A stretch of 64,000 bases of DNA from Planctomycetaceae bacterium. Lineage in GTDB: Bacteria; Planctomycetota; Planctomycetia; Pirellulales; Pirellulaceae. Shown here one piece after another: positions 19,455-28,141 of the stretch; the first letter of the stretch is position 1, and each line of letters starts with the position of its first letter. The notes below the pieces were generated by a model, which had not been told where the DNA came from, did not search any database, and saw only the letters and a list, made by a program, of their open reading frames with translations. Where the stretch lies: assembly GCA_002723275.1 (NCBI GenBank), contig PBNZ01000030.1, positions 50,828 to 114,827 of the forward strand. The letters run 5' to 3'. The position numbers and the translations under genes were made by a program.

Positions 19455-21383
19455 TTACCGGCGGGATGGTAGCTCGATACCCCGTGTAGCCGTCTTCAGT
19501 TGCGACCGATAGAAGGGCAGGTATCGGTAATAGCTTTCCAGGCAGAGAGTTGCCAGAGCTGTCGTGTAGACTCGACCACCCGCTCTTCCCCAACGAGTGT
19601 CCGGATCCCAACTGCCTTTCAACTGGCCATCGTCGGTGCGTTGAGTCCCCACCAGTTTACGCGAAACAGCTTTGTTCCACGCGGTCCATCGATAATCTTG
19701 GAGCTGATGAAGTGCCAACGTCGCATAATAAAAATAATAGAGATCGGTCGGAGCTTGTCCCAAGCCATACTGAGAGATGTAATTGGCGCCTTCTTCAATC
19801 GCCGCTTGGCTGCGCGATCCCTGCAAGAAGATGCGGCACATCAAGGCTTCGGCCGTCATGGTATGAGTCGCTCTTTTTTGGGCTGAGTTGTAGCAAGCCA
19901 GTCCACCGTGTTGTCCCAGTGAGACATATTCCAGAAATTGATTCGCTCCTCTCCATGTATCAATCGGAATTTCAATTCCTGCTGACCGTGCACTAATGAG
20001 CGACATGAGCTGCCAGCCAAATTGACTTGTGTCTCCCGTGTCGCCCGGCTTGTATCGCCAACCGCCCGTGGTGCGATGCTGTGAGGAGATCGTGTAATGG
20101 ATTGCCCCTTCGAGGTGAGGGCGAATACGTTTGTCCCGAGTCATGATCGAGGCTTCACTCAACGCCAGAGTCGCGATGCCGTGACAATACATGGCGACGA
20201 AGGGACCTGCGTTTCCGGCGAGACTTCCATTGGAAGCGGACTGTTGGCTGAAAAGGAATTGCAAGCCTTTGTCGATATGCTCCTGATAGGGGCCATCGAG
20301 ATGAGTGTGGCCGGCACCAAAAAAGCAAAGGAGTGCCAGACCGGTTAGGGCAGTATCCGCATGAATTGTGCGGGAGCTGGCTCCGACATTCGAGAAATCA
20401 CGAGTTTCTCGGCCACCACCCCAGGCTTCTGTATTCCAGCGACCATCCCGTGGATTTTGGGCTGATGCTAACCATACGAGTGCATCCTTCACGGCTTGTT
20501 CGGTTTCCCGTGAACCGCCCTGAGACACAACTTTCTCGAGACGATCGTCGCCTTGGCGATCTCGATAAAGCTTCGGCAGCACACGTCGTGGGGCTGTGAT
20601 CGCTGGTGATGCAGCGGCGATTGGAGGAGATTTTGCCGACGAGCTTGAAGCAAGTTGCGCCGGTGTACGATCGGTGGGGTCGGCGGCGAGATCCGCATCT
20701 TCTGAAATGGGCACAACATCCGCCAGACTCTGGAGATCATTATCGGATCCATCGGTTGTGGTCTGAGCTGTTGCGTCGGGAAGGGCAGCAGTGTCTTCGG
20801 GTTCCAACTGCGTCGGAGATTTTACCAACGGGTCGGTTGTGGCGACCGACTTCTCGGGCTGAGGTACGAAGGTGCTTTCCAGAACTTCCGCATCAGCGAC
20901 CGAGGCGGATTCCAACAGCTCGGAGGTGATCTGCTCGCTGTCAGACAACAGGGCGTCGTCGACAAAAGTTGGATCGGGGATTGCCACTTCCACGGGAATT
21001 GTCTCGGGATTGATCTGGGGCGGCGATTCTTCTGACTTGATCGGCTGAGACTGCTCCCAGGGAGTATCTCCCGACATCTGGTCTTCTTCGTTGTTGGATT
21101 CGATGTAGGTCACCGATGTGGTCTGACCATGACCGCTGGGAAGCGGTACTTGGAACAGGTTGTACATATAGGCGAAGACGAGCAGCAGGAGATGTGCGTA
21201 GACTGACAGAATGACGCATTTTTGCACGGGGCGCGCATGACCAAGCCGCGACAGCATCAGGACCAGCAAGGCGACGCTCAACAGAGCGAAGCCAATCCCG
21301 AGCAGCAGCCAGGCGGATTGCCCCTGGAACAGACTGCTGCCTGCCATGACAATCCCGTTGAATTTGATTATGCCCTCACCCAT
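19455..21383 (-). CDS. Membrane-anchored terpenoid-cyclase-like toroid protein
   Basis: A 642-residue protein. Two membrane helices (about residues 24-44 and 56-76) are followed by a ~190-residue acidic, Pro/Ser/Thr-rich linker and then an alpha/alpha-toroid domain of the squalene-cyclase/prenyltransferase-repeat type from about residue 280. Repeats such as ALVWLASAQNPRDGRW, GLQFLFSQQ and GQHGGLACYNSAQ mark it. The catalytic DCTAE or DxDD motifs of true terpene cyclases are absent, so it is probably a binding or structural domain. It is the last gene of the TPR-exbB-exbD operon, starting 19 bases after exbD. Its layout (membrane anchor, extended linker, periplasmic domain) recalls TonB, so energisation by ExbBD is a reasonable inference. 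Confidence 0.75.
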   Translation of the reverse strand: MGEGIIKFNGIVMAGSSLFQGQSAWLLLGIGFALLSVALLVLMLSRLGHARPVQKCVILSVYAHLLLLVFAYMYNLFQVPLPSGHGQTTSVTYIESNNEEDQMSGDTPWEQSQPIKSEESPPQINPETIPVEVAIPDPTFVDDALLSDSEQITSELLESASVADAEVLESTFVPQPEKSVATTDPLVKSPTQLEPEDTAALPDATAQTTTDGSDNDLQSLADVVPISEDADLAADPTDRTPAQLASSSSAKSPPIAAASPAITAPRRVLPKLYRDRQGDDRLEKVVSQGGSRETEQAVKDALVWLASAQNPRDGRWNTEAWGGGRETRDFSNVGASSRTIHADTALTGLALLCFFGAGHTHLDGPYQEHIDKGLQFLFSQQSASNGSLAGNAGPFVAMYCHGIATLALSEASIMTRDKRIRPHLEGAIHYTISSQHRTTGGWRYKPGDTGDTSQFGWQLMSLISARSAGIEIPIDTWRGANQFLEYVSLGQHGGLACYNSAQKRATHTMTAEALMCRIFLQGSRSQAAIEEGANYISQYGLGQAPTDLYYFYYATLALHQLQDYRWTAWNKAVSRKLVGTQRTDDGQLKGSWDPDTRWGRAGGRVYTTALATLCLESYYRYLPFYRSQLKTATRGIELPSRR

Positions 21384-21401
21384 TGTTCACCTGGGAGGAA
21401 T

Positions 21402-21812
21402 TTATCGATCTAAACGTACTGAAATGCCCATGTCGTCAATGCCCGCCTGTCGACAGGCAGTCAGAACCGATGCGACATTTTGAAATGGACCTGCTCCGTC
21501 GCCTCGCACCACGACGCCCAGTTCGGGATATTGTGCGGTTGCCGACTTCAATTCAGCGCGAAGTTGTTCGAGCGTGATCGAACGGCGGTCAACGACAATC
21601 GAACCGTCGTTGTAGACATTGATGACACGTTTTTCCGGAGCGGACGATAACGCGCCTAAGTCTCCCACTTTTGGAACTTCGAGCTGTACGGTTCGTTCTA
21701 TTTCAGCGAACTTGGTGCCTACCATGAAGAAGATGATCAACAAGAAGACGATGTCGATCATCGGCGTCAGGTTGAGCGTCGGTTGTTCGTCCTGGTGCGT
21801 TTTGAGTGGCAT
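21402..21812 (-). CDS. exbD: ExbD/TolR family biopolymer transport protein
   Basis: A 136-residue ExbD/TolR protein: short cytoplasmic N-terminus, a single membrane helix with the essential Asp (LTPMIDIVFLLIIFFMV) and a periplasmic domain that ends GIDDMGISVRLD. With ExbB/TolQ it forms the proton channel that drives TonB- or Tol-type work. It lies ten bases after exbB and 19 before the toroid gene, all on the minus strand. The conserved membrane Asp is present, so it should be active. No TonB is encoded nearby. Confidence 0.92.
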   Translation of the reverse strand: MPLKTHQDEQPTLNLTPMIDIVFLLIIFFMVGTKFAEIERTVQLEVPKVGDLGALSSAPEKRVINVYNDGSIVVDRRSITLEQLRAELKSATAQYPELGVVVRGDGAGPFQNVASVLTACRQAGIDDMGISVRLDR

Positions 21813-21822
21813 GCTCAGTCCC

Positions 21823-22647
21823 CTAGGCGGCCTGTTTGCGTTCTGATTTGCGTGAGCTTTTCTTTTGTGGTTTTCGCCAGCCGTCGGAGGCGATCGCGTT
21901 GACGACTTGCTGACCCAGATCGTCGATCTCGATAATCAGACGATCAACGCGACTCATGAAATACAGATGAGCCACAATGGCAGGGATCGCGACGGTAAGT
22001 CCGCTGGCCGTCGTGAGCAGGGCTTGAGCGATCCCCCCGGCCAGCATTTCGGGACGACCCATCGCGTCCGCAGATGCGATCGAATTGAAGGCGGTGATCA
22101 TGCCGAGCACCGTGCCGAGGAGGCCTAACAACGGGCTGATGGTTGAGATTCCATTGAATAGACGTAAGTACTTCCGTAAGTCATTGGATACTCGTTCTCC
22201 GGTGTCCAAAACGGCCTGTTCAACCTCGACGGATGGACGTCCCCATTTTTTAATCGCTGCCGCAAACACAACGGCAACGGGACTGCGATTTTCTTCGCAA
22301 AGTTCTAACGCCTCGTCCTGATTCAATTGTTGTTCTTCGAGTTGCATGAGGAATCGTTTGACGAACGGCTTAGGAATCACGCGTCCACTTCTCAAACTGA
22401 TCGATCTTTCGAAGACGAAAATGCAAAGGATGAACGAGCACATGCCGATCAACGCCAGCATCGGTCCCCCATCCCTCAAGACAGAAAACATGCTACGTGT
22501 GGCGATCGGCTCTTCCTGACTCGTCTCAAGGGCAACCACCGGTGTCACGTCGGATTGGGCAATACCAACCGCGGTCAGTGATGCCGACATCGGTAACAAA
22601 ACAGCGAGCAACGCGGTGATTAGGAGCTTTGTTGAGCGTTGATTCAT
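21823..22647 (-). CDS. exbB: MotA/TolQ/ExbB proton channel protein
   Basis: A 274-residue ExbB/TolQ protein. Beyond the usual three membrane helices it has an N-terminal signal-like segment (KLLITALLAVLLPMSASLTA) and a short periplasmic stretch, as in the longer ExbB forms. The conserved core ISTISPLLGLLGTVLGMITAFNSIA and LTTASGLTVAIPAIVAHLYF is intact. The gene overlaps the TPR gene by four bases (ATGA), showing translational coupling. The basic tail (KPQKKSSRKSERKQ) would face the cytoplasm. Confidence 0.92.
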   Translation of the reverse strand: MNQRSTKLLITALLAVLLPMSASLTAVGIAQSDVTPVVALETSQEEPIATRSMFSVLRDGGPMLALIGMCSFILCIFVFERSISLRSGRVIPKPFVKRFLMQLEEQQLNQDEALELCEENRSPVAVVFAAAIKKWGRPSVEVEQAVLDTGERVSNDLRKYLRLFNGISTISPLLGLLGTVLGMITAFNSIASADAMGRPEMLAGGIAQALLTTASGLTVAIPAIVAHLYFMSRVDRLIIEIDDLGQQVVNAIASDGWRKPQKKSSRKSERKQAA

Positions 22648-25544
22648 CGTGTCTCTCCGTCCTGATCGCTGGTGTTGGCTGGCGATAAAGGTGTTTCGCC
22701 AGAGATGCGATTCCGTATTCGATTCTTCGGGGGAGCGGGAGTACCCGCCTTGATTTGTAATAATCGTTGTTGTGCCGTTGCGTGATGTTCCGTTGCTGGA
22801 ATCTCGGTGGTGATCCGTTCATACAGCTTGCGAGCGTTTGGGATTTTTCCCAGCCGCTCATAGCATTTACCGGCTTGCAACAGAGCTGCGGCTCGCCATT
22901 CCGGGTAGTCATAGAGCATGTCGACCTTGAGGTAGGCCCGCAGTGCCTGTTCTGCCGCATTTTGATGAAGGTAGGTTTCACCGATCATCCACTGCGCCTT
23001 GGCTGCGGTTTCGGTGAATTGACCGCGCGGATCGTCGATTGCTTCCTGAAACGAAGTTCTCGACTCATCGAAATGCGCAGCCGCCACCAAACGCTGGCCT
23101 TCCAGGTAGCGAATCTCATAGCTGCGTTCAAAGTCTCGAAAGCGATCCTGGAGCCGACTCAAAATCTGATCAACCTCTTCCCATGATCTTTGGATCGCTT
23201 TGATCTGGGCCAACCGCAGTAGCACAATCGCCTGCCACGGCTCCGCTTCCCTATCTTTGGCTTTTCCAACTGCGACCAGGTGAGGGATTGCCTCGTCGTA
23301 TTCTTTCAATTGAAAGTGGGCCTCAGCGAGCCAGAAATGTGCCGACGTTGCGACTGGACTCTCGGGATTTTTCTCGGTGATGGGGCGAAGAATGCTAATC
23401 GTGTTCGTCCAGTCTGCTCGGTGAGCAGAGATCCGCCCCTCCAGATATTTGACGAAGGGGATCAGCTTCGGATTCGGTCGCCCTTGATGAACTTGATTGA
23501 GTTTCTTCAGTAATCTCTCCGCCGTCTTGATCCTGTCTTCCTGGTAGGCGATATCTGCCATGCGATAGGTGGCGTCGGTCCAGTATTCGCTTTCGGGCTG
23601 CTCAAGATACAGCGTCTTATAAGCGGCAAATGACTTTTGCGGGTTGCCTGCAAGACTTTCAAGCCAGCCTAGCTTGTAGAGCACCAGATCCATGCGACCA
23701 TGTAGTTGTGGGTGGTCTTTGAGTTCTTGCAGAAAGTCGATGGCTAGTTCGATTCTGTCTTTGGATTTCAGCAGGTCAATGCTGGCGAGCATGGCTGTTG
23801 CCCATTGTTCGTTTTTTTCGCTCATCTGAGCAATCTCAAGGTAGGCCTCGAGCGCTTTGTCCTTTTCATCGAGTCGTTCAAGACTGCGGGCCCGAGGGAG
23901 TCGTGCTTCACGTGCCTCCGTTGAATCGGGGGCTTTTTCGATGAGCTCATCGAATGCCTTGAGGGCTGCCCGGTCGTTGCCCATGCGGAAGTGGCACCAT
24001 CCCAGCCCTGATAGCCCGCGGTTGAGGAGCGGTGCAGCCGTGGCTCCCGCCAGAATCTTGGCGTACAGCTGCGATGCGTCCTGGTAATTGCTTTGCGAAA
24101 AATTTGCATCCGCCAAATGTCGTCTGGCGGTGGTGAGCAGATTGGCATTCGCATCCGGTTGTTGTTGCCACTCGCTCAAAACCTCCGTCGCCGTTTGAAG
24201 ATCTTCTGACTTGATCAGGGCGAAAATCAATTGAGCTTGTCCCTGTTCGCCCAGATCGCCATTCGCATTCAAAAGCAGTTTCGCCGCATTTTCGTGTTGG
24301 CCGAGAGCGTTGAAGGCCATCGCTTTCGCCAATTCAACTTGAGTCCGAAGGTTGATTCCTTGTCCGTCGACGTTGACCTTCTTCAATTGCGATAACGTCT
24401 CGGCTGGATTGTCGAGCCCCAAGAATGCTACACCCAGCAAATAATGACTCGTTGAACGGGCTTGCTCGTTCAAATTTTCTTGTTTGACAAGTTCTGAGAA
24501 GATCTCAACGGCCTGACGGAAAAGCTGCTGTTTGATCAGGGATTCTCCCAGAATATGTTCCGCTTCCATGCGGCGATTGCTCTGGGGTACGGATTGCTCG
24601 ATCGATGCTGCATAATTGGCGACGCCCTGATGATCGTTCTGCTTGAGTGCGATACGCATCAGGCTCACTAAGGCATCGTCCGCCCATTCGTTGTCGCGGA
24701 GCTGTTGTGAGATTTCCTGCAGTTGCGGGATCGCTGCATCTAGCTGGCCAACGCGACGCAATGACTCTGCTGCCAGGTATTCGATCGCATGAATACGGCG
24801 ATGTTCAGGTCGCCGTCGCTTGACCTCCGCGAAATTCTTGGCTGCTTCGCCGTATTTCTGCTCGTCAAAGTTAACTAGCCCCAGCCAGTAGGCGGCCTCA
24901 GCTTGGAGATCACTCTCAGGGAATTTCCGCTTGAGTTGACTTAGGAATTCAGCCGCGTCGGTGTAACGTTGCTGCTCATAAGCCAGCGTGGCGAGTCCGA
25001 GAAGACACTCGTCAGCATAGGGGCCACGAGGATATTTGCTCAACGCTTTTGAAAACGCCTGGATGGCTCCCTCTTGATCGCTCGCCGTTTGACTCAGGCT
25101 CCCCAGATACGGCAGTGCGTACTGTTGCAGTTCATGCTCTGGATACAAACGGTTGAATTCTCGCAGTTGCCGCAAGGCAGCTACTGGGCGATTTGCTAGA
25201 TAAGCACATTCGCCGGAACGAAAGAAGGCTTGAGCTCGTGATTCGTGTTCCGGTGCGGCTTCGAGAAATTGCTGGAAGTATTCCGCTGCGTCATCGTAGC
25301 GGTTCAGCTGAACAAGCGACTCGCCCGCATAAAAAGCTGCCTCGACCGCCTGAGGGCTGTCTGAGTGTTGCTGTGTGAAGTCGCCAAAGGCTGTTGCGGC
25401 TAAGTCCCAGTTTTCGTCAGCATAATATTGCGCAGCAATCGCATATTCCCGTTCCGAAGAATCGGCAATTGCATTAGTGACCCACAGCGCCACCCAAACA
25501 ATGCTGAGATAGGCTTTCACGACACGCATCCTTGCGTCTGTCAT
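22644..25544 (-). CDS. Periplasmic TPR-repeat protein
   Basis: A ~966-residue protein made almost entirely of TPR units (about 20 or more, e.g. AAEYFQQFLEAAPEHESRAQAFFRSGECAYLAN and KLYERITTEIPATEHHATAQQRLLQIK). It begins with a signal peptide that ends near AIA|DSS, so it should lie in the periplasm or be held at the membrane. Start codons at 25544 and 25529 are both possible and neither has a clear ribosome binding site; the frame stays open to 25616. The C-terminus overlaps exbB by four bases. TPR superhelices act as protein scaffolds; a role beside the ExbBD/toroid machine is inferred only from the operon. It resembles YbgF/CpoB-type proteins in repeat style, but is several times larger. 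Confidence 0.8.
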   Translation of the reverse strand: MTDARMRVVKAYLSIVWVALWVTNAIADSSEREYAIAAQYYADENWDLAATAFGDFTQQHSDSPQAVEAAFYAGESLVQLNRYDDAAEYFQQFLEAAPEHESRAQAFFRSGECAYLANRPVAALRQLREFNRLYPEHELQQYALPYLGSLSQTASDQEGAIQAFSKALSKYPRGPYADECLLGLATLAYEQQRYTDAAEFLSQLKRKFPESDLQAEAAYWLGLVNFDEQKYGEAAKNFAEVKRRRPEHRRIHAIEYLAAESLRRVGQLDAAIPQLQEISQQLRDNEWADDALVSLMRIALKQNDHQGVANYAASIEQSVPQSNRRMEAEHILGESLIKQQLFRQAVEIFSELVKQENLNEQARSTSHYLLGVAFLGLDNPAETLSQLKKVNVDGQGINLRTQVELAKAMAFNALGQHENAAKLLLNANGDLGEQGQAQLIFALIKSEDLQTATEVLSEWQQQPDANANLLTTARRHLADANFSQSNYQDASQLYAKILAGATAAPLLNRGLSGLGWCHFRMGNDRAALKAFDELIEKAPDSTEAREARLPRARSLERLDEKDKALEAYLEIAQMSEKNEQWATAMLASIDLLKSKDRIELAIDFLQELKDHPQLHGRMDLVLYKLGWLESLAGNPQKSFAAYKTLYLEQPESEYWTDATYRMADIAYQEDRIKTAERLLKKLNQVHQGRPNPKLIPFVKYLEGRISAHRADWTNTISILRPITEKNPESPVATSAHFWLAEAHFQLKEYDEAIPHLVAVGKAKDREAEPWQAIVLLRLAQIKAIQRSWEEVDQILSRLQDRFRDFERSYEIRYLEGQRLVAAAHFDESRTSFQEAIDDPRGQFTETAAKAQWMIGETYLHQNAAEQALRAYLKVDMLYDYPEWRAAALLQAGKCYERLGKIPNARKLYERITTEIPATEHHATAQQRLLQIKAGTPAPPKNRIRNRISGETPLSPANTSDQDGETR

Positions 25545-25760
25545 TGTGGCTGAGTTTTCGACTCGATTTACTTTTGCGAGAGAAAACTTATTGGGCGAAC
25601 CACGATTGTCACCCACTCACGATCAGCTCCTGAGTGCTGATATTCGGTTGTATCAACGGAATGTTGGAAAAGGATTTGAAATCAGATGAGAACGGTTGTC
25701 GTGATGATTGTCAGGTTTTTCACGAACTGGATCGGTTTATTGCGAATGGTGTTCCTCAAC

Positions 25761-25934
25761 TTATTCTCGGTCGCAGCATTCTAGTTTTTGGCGAATGACG
25801 GTCAGGGTGCAGAGGATCAATAAAAAGATTCCTGCAGTCATCAACGGATGACTCATGATTTGCATTGCCACATCCGTGGTGGCCACCATGAGGGTATCCG
25901 TCGCGAATAGACCAAGGTTTGTCGATGACATCAT
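25761..25934 (-). CDS. Small single-span membrane protein (57 residues)
   Basis: This short frame starts ATG-ATG and has GGAG eight bases before the first ATG on the coding strand. The protein has a polar N-terminal half and one hydrophobic helix (LMTAGIFLLILCTLTVI), then a basic/Cys tail (RQKLECCDRE). No family is recognised. The ribosome binding site, membrane segment and isolated position between two minus-strand units support it as a real gene, but it is short enough to be chance. Confidence 0.4.
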   Translation of the reverse strand: MMSSTNLGLFATDTLMVATTDVAMQIMSHPLMTAGIFLLILCTLTVIRQKLECCDRE

Positions 25935-26074
25935 CAAGGGTGCTCCAACGCTGCTGACGTTTGCGTATCAATCCTTATCGGATGTGAGGCTTTTGCGCGT
26001 CGAGAAAGTGGGATGCAGTCGGGAAACCCATCGCAACAAGCAGCCTTGGCCTAGTCTTCGTCTTTTGACAGACC

Positions 26075-26755
26075 CTATTCCGCACGGTTGAAGATCTGTG
26101 AACAGCATTCCGCAATCGGGATTAATGACGGTGAAGTCTCAGCGGTCTGTTCAATTTCACGAAAAAGACGTGCCAGATCATCCAGCGTGTCGACGTCATA
26201 CCATTCTGGAAGGATTGCTAGCGATACCTGCTCGTCAAGCTCATCAACACGTTGCAGGGTCTGAGTCCAGACTTGAGAAGAACTCCAGTCCACATTGCAA
26301 AAGACACCGCAAAGCGGCTTTCGCATACCGATGAGGTAATAGCCTCCGTCCGCGCTTGGTCCAATCACGAGATCGTGCGTTCGCAGTTCTTTTAAGGCCG
26401 TTGTCATGATTGCTTGCGGAAGGGTGGGGCTATCAGACCCAATCAAAACGACCGACTCCGCTCCGGCCTCGAGACGGTCCTCAAAAAAACGGCTCATCCG
26501 CTCGCCGAGATCATCCCCCTGTTGAGCCAGTAATTGCCAATCTCGGGGGCCGACGAGCTTTTCGAAAGCTGCCCTTTCCGATTCCGGCGTGAAGACGAGC
26601 ATCCGTTGGTCACCATACCGTCGAAATCGTTCCAACAACGTTGTCAGAAAATGCTGGTAGATTTGGCTCGCGAGTTCATTTCCCAACGTGGCAGCGAGCC
26701 GCGTTTTAACACGACCTGGCTCCCAGTATTTCGCAAAAATTCCCAGCTCTTGCAT
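26075..26755 (-). CDS. DUF2064/TIGR04282-type glycosyltransferase
   Basis: A 226-residue protein of the TIGR04282 (DUF2064) nucleotidyl/glycosyltransferase-like family. Visible are the KTRLAATLG motif near the start, VVLIGSDSPTLP (nucleotide/metal-binding DSP) in the middle and DLVIGPSADGGYYLIGM, all family hallmarks. The fold is related to GT-A and to MobA/CofC nucleotidyltransferases. The role is unsettled; homologues often sit beside glycosyltransferases or arsenosugar-type genes. It follows the glutaredoxin-like gene by 12 bases and is probably co-transcribed. The frame starts at an ATG with a weak upstream purine run. Confidence 0.82.
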   Translation of the reverse strand: MQELGIFAKYWEPGRVKTRLAATLGNELASQIYQHFLTTLLERFRRYGDQRMLVFTPESERAAFEKLVGPRDWQLLAQQGDDLGERMSRFFEDRLEAGAESVVLIGSDSPTLPQAIMTTALKELRTHDLVIGPSADGGYYLIGMRKPLCGVFCNVDWSSSQVWTQTLQRVDELDEQVSLAILPEWYDVDTLDDLARLFREIEQTAETSPSLIPIAECCSQIFNRAE

Positions 26756-26767
26756 CCAAATTACCCG

Positions 26768-27049
26768 TCAGCTGCGTGAGATCAGTCTCTTTAGCAACAC
26801 TTCATTGACTCGTCCTCGAAAACGTATTTTGCCGTCGATCTTCACAACGGGAATACAACAGTCGAATTCTTGTTTCAGATGTTCGTCCTCATCAATGTTA
26901 ATCAACTCCGGACGCAAACCGTGTTTTCGCAGTAATTGATCCGCATCCTCGCACAGGTGACAGCCCTCACGGGTGTAGAGAATCACCTCTTTCGCTGACG
27001 TATGACGATCCGATCGACGTCCAAGGATGCGTTTGAGTATTTCAAGCAT
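26768..27049 (-). CDS. Glutaredoxin-like (DUF836-type) thiol protein
   Basis: A 93-residue thioredoxin-fold protein. After a ~20-residue basic extension it shows VILYTREGCHLCEDADQLL, with redox-active Cys30 and Cys33, and the cis-Pro in CIPVVKIDG. The fold continues to FRGRVNEVLLKRL. This matches the small glutaredoxin-like DUF836 group rather than classical GSH-dependent glutaredoxins. A possible partner is the co-directed DUF2064 enzyme 12 bases downstream; the physiological substrate is unknown. Confidence 0.82.
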   Translation of the reverse strand: MLEILKRILGRRSDRHTSAKEVILYTREGCHLCEDADQLLRKHGLRPELINIDEDEHLKQEFDCCIPVVKIDGKIRFRGRVNEVLLKRLISRS

Positions 27050-27376
27050 GTGCCACTTTCTGATGCTGCTAGGGCTTCCGGATTACAGGAAGAATGAGCG
27101 CTCGGGAGTTCTGTATTCAATGGGCCAGTTGGCGACCGCAACGTCAAGCGGGGCGTGAACTCAATCTTCGGCTGGGCCGTTCAAATTGGGGCTCCTCCAT
27201 TCAGGGGGTTACTCGTGTTTCAGCTCCTTTGCGGAGTTGGCTCGAGTCGCAAAACACGGGTGTTCCCTGGGCTGTTTGTGTGGTCGTAAGTCTATTGAAA
27301 ATCATTAGTTGTCGTTGTCCACTTGAATTTTCAGATGTCACCTATCTAGCATGATAATGCGGCGAAGGATGCCATT
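27050..27376. other. Divergent intergenic region, no gene seen
   Basis: About 330 bases between the minus-strand glutaredoxin-like gene and the plus-strand metalloprotease gene. One open frame (27094-27354) lacks recognisable motifs and a ribosome binding site. No strong promoter or structure stands out. Confidence 0.4.
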
Positions 27377-28141
27377 TTGAAGGCAAGGTTCATCAAAGGT
27401 ATTCGTCACAACCCAACTGGTTCCATGGCTAATCGCAACTTCAGAAAACCGGTCAAACGTGTTCGACCACCGCTGAATAATGTGGTGACGTCGAAACGGA
27501 ATCGTCATGGTGCCGCTTTGAGCCAGCGAGCACGTGGTTTGAAGAAAAGCGAGCAGTTTCCTTTTGCTCCTCCCGAAGATTGGCATGAAGTAGAAGACGT
27601 GCAGGGCCGATCTTTTGAGGTAATTGTGCAGTCGCCAGGCAAAGGTTACCGGCATGTCGTGACTCCTCAGGAGATTCGCGATCGTTTGTCGGTCTTGCCG
27701 GATCACATGCTCGAACCGTTGGCGGTGGTGCAATTGAGTCGGATGACGCGGAAAAAGTTGAGTTTGCCATGCTACGGAATGCAATGGGGCAATGCGCTGT
27801 ATCTCTACCCGATCGAACACAGCCTGACGGAATACTACGCGAAGCCCCCGAAGCCTGCTCAAATTACCGAAGCCCGGATGTTTGGTGGCCGCTGGCGGCA
27901 ATCTGGGCCGACTGAATGGGAATTAGTCTGGACAGAAGCGGCTGTCAAAGACTTTTATCTTAATAACATTTTGATTCACGAATTGGGACATTTGCTAGAC
28001 AATCGAAATCGCAGCTATACCGATCGAGAACGTTATGCAGAATGGTTCGCGATCGAACACGGTTATAAGCAAAGTGATCGGCCCAAGCATGTTTCGAAAA
28101 AGTCTGCTACCAAACGAGTTACCCGGCGACACCATTCGTAA
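27377..28141 (+). CDS. HELGH zinc-metalloprotease-like protein
   Basis: A 254-residue protein with a clear zinc-protease motif, His201-Glu-Leu-Gly-His205, followed 17 residues later by Glu222 in ERYAEWFA, the spacing of a gluzincin third ligand. The ~60-residue N-terminus is very basic and probably unstructured, and the C-terminus is also basic (KKSATKRVTRRHH). There is no signal peptide or membrane helix, so it is probably cytoplasmic, perhaps nucleic-acid associated. The TTG at 27377 follows AAGGA eight bases upstream; an internal ATG at 27425 is the alternative. Its 3' end overlaps the next gene by about 53 bases. I cannot assign it to a named peptidase family. Confidence 0.7.
   Translation: MKARFIKGIRHNPTGSMANRNFRKPVKRVRPPLNNVVTSKRNRHGAALSQRARGLKKSEQFPFAPPEDWHEVEDVQGRSFEVIVQSPGKGYRHVVTPQEIRDRLSVLPDHMLEPLAVVQLSRMTRKKLSLPCYGMQWGNALYLYPIEHSLTEYYAKPPKPAQITEARMFGGRWRQSGPTEWELVWTEAAVKDFYLNNILIHELGHLLDNRNRSYTDRERYAEWFAIEHGYKQSDRPKHVSKKSATKRVTRRHHS

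Noticed and set aside
27094..27354. 86-codon plus-strand frame in the glutaredoxin-metalloprotease gap
   Set aside because: Low-complexity mixture of Trp, Arg and Ser without a ribosome binding site or recognisable domain; it overlaps a likely promoter region.
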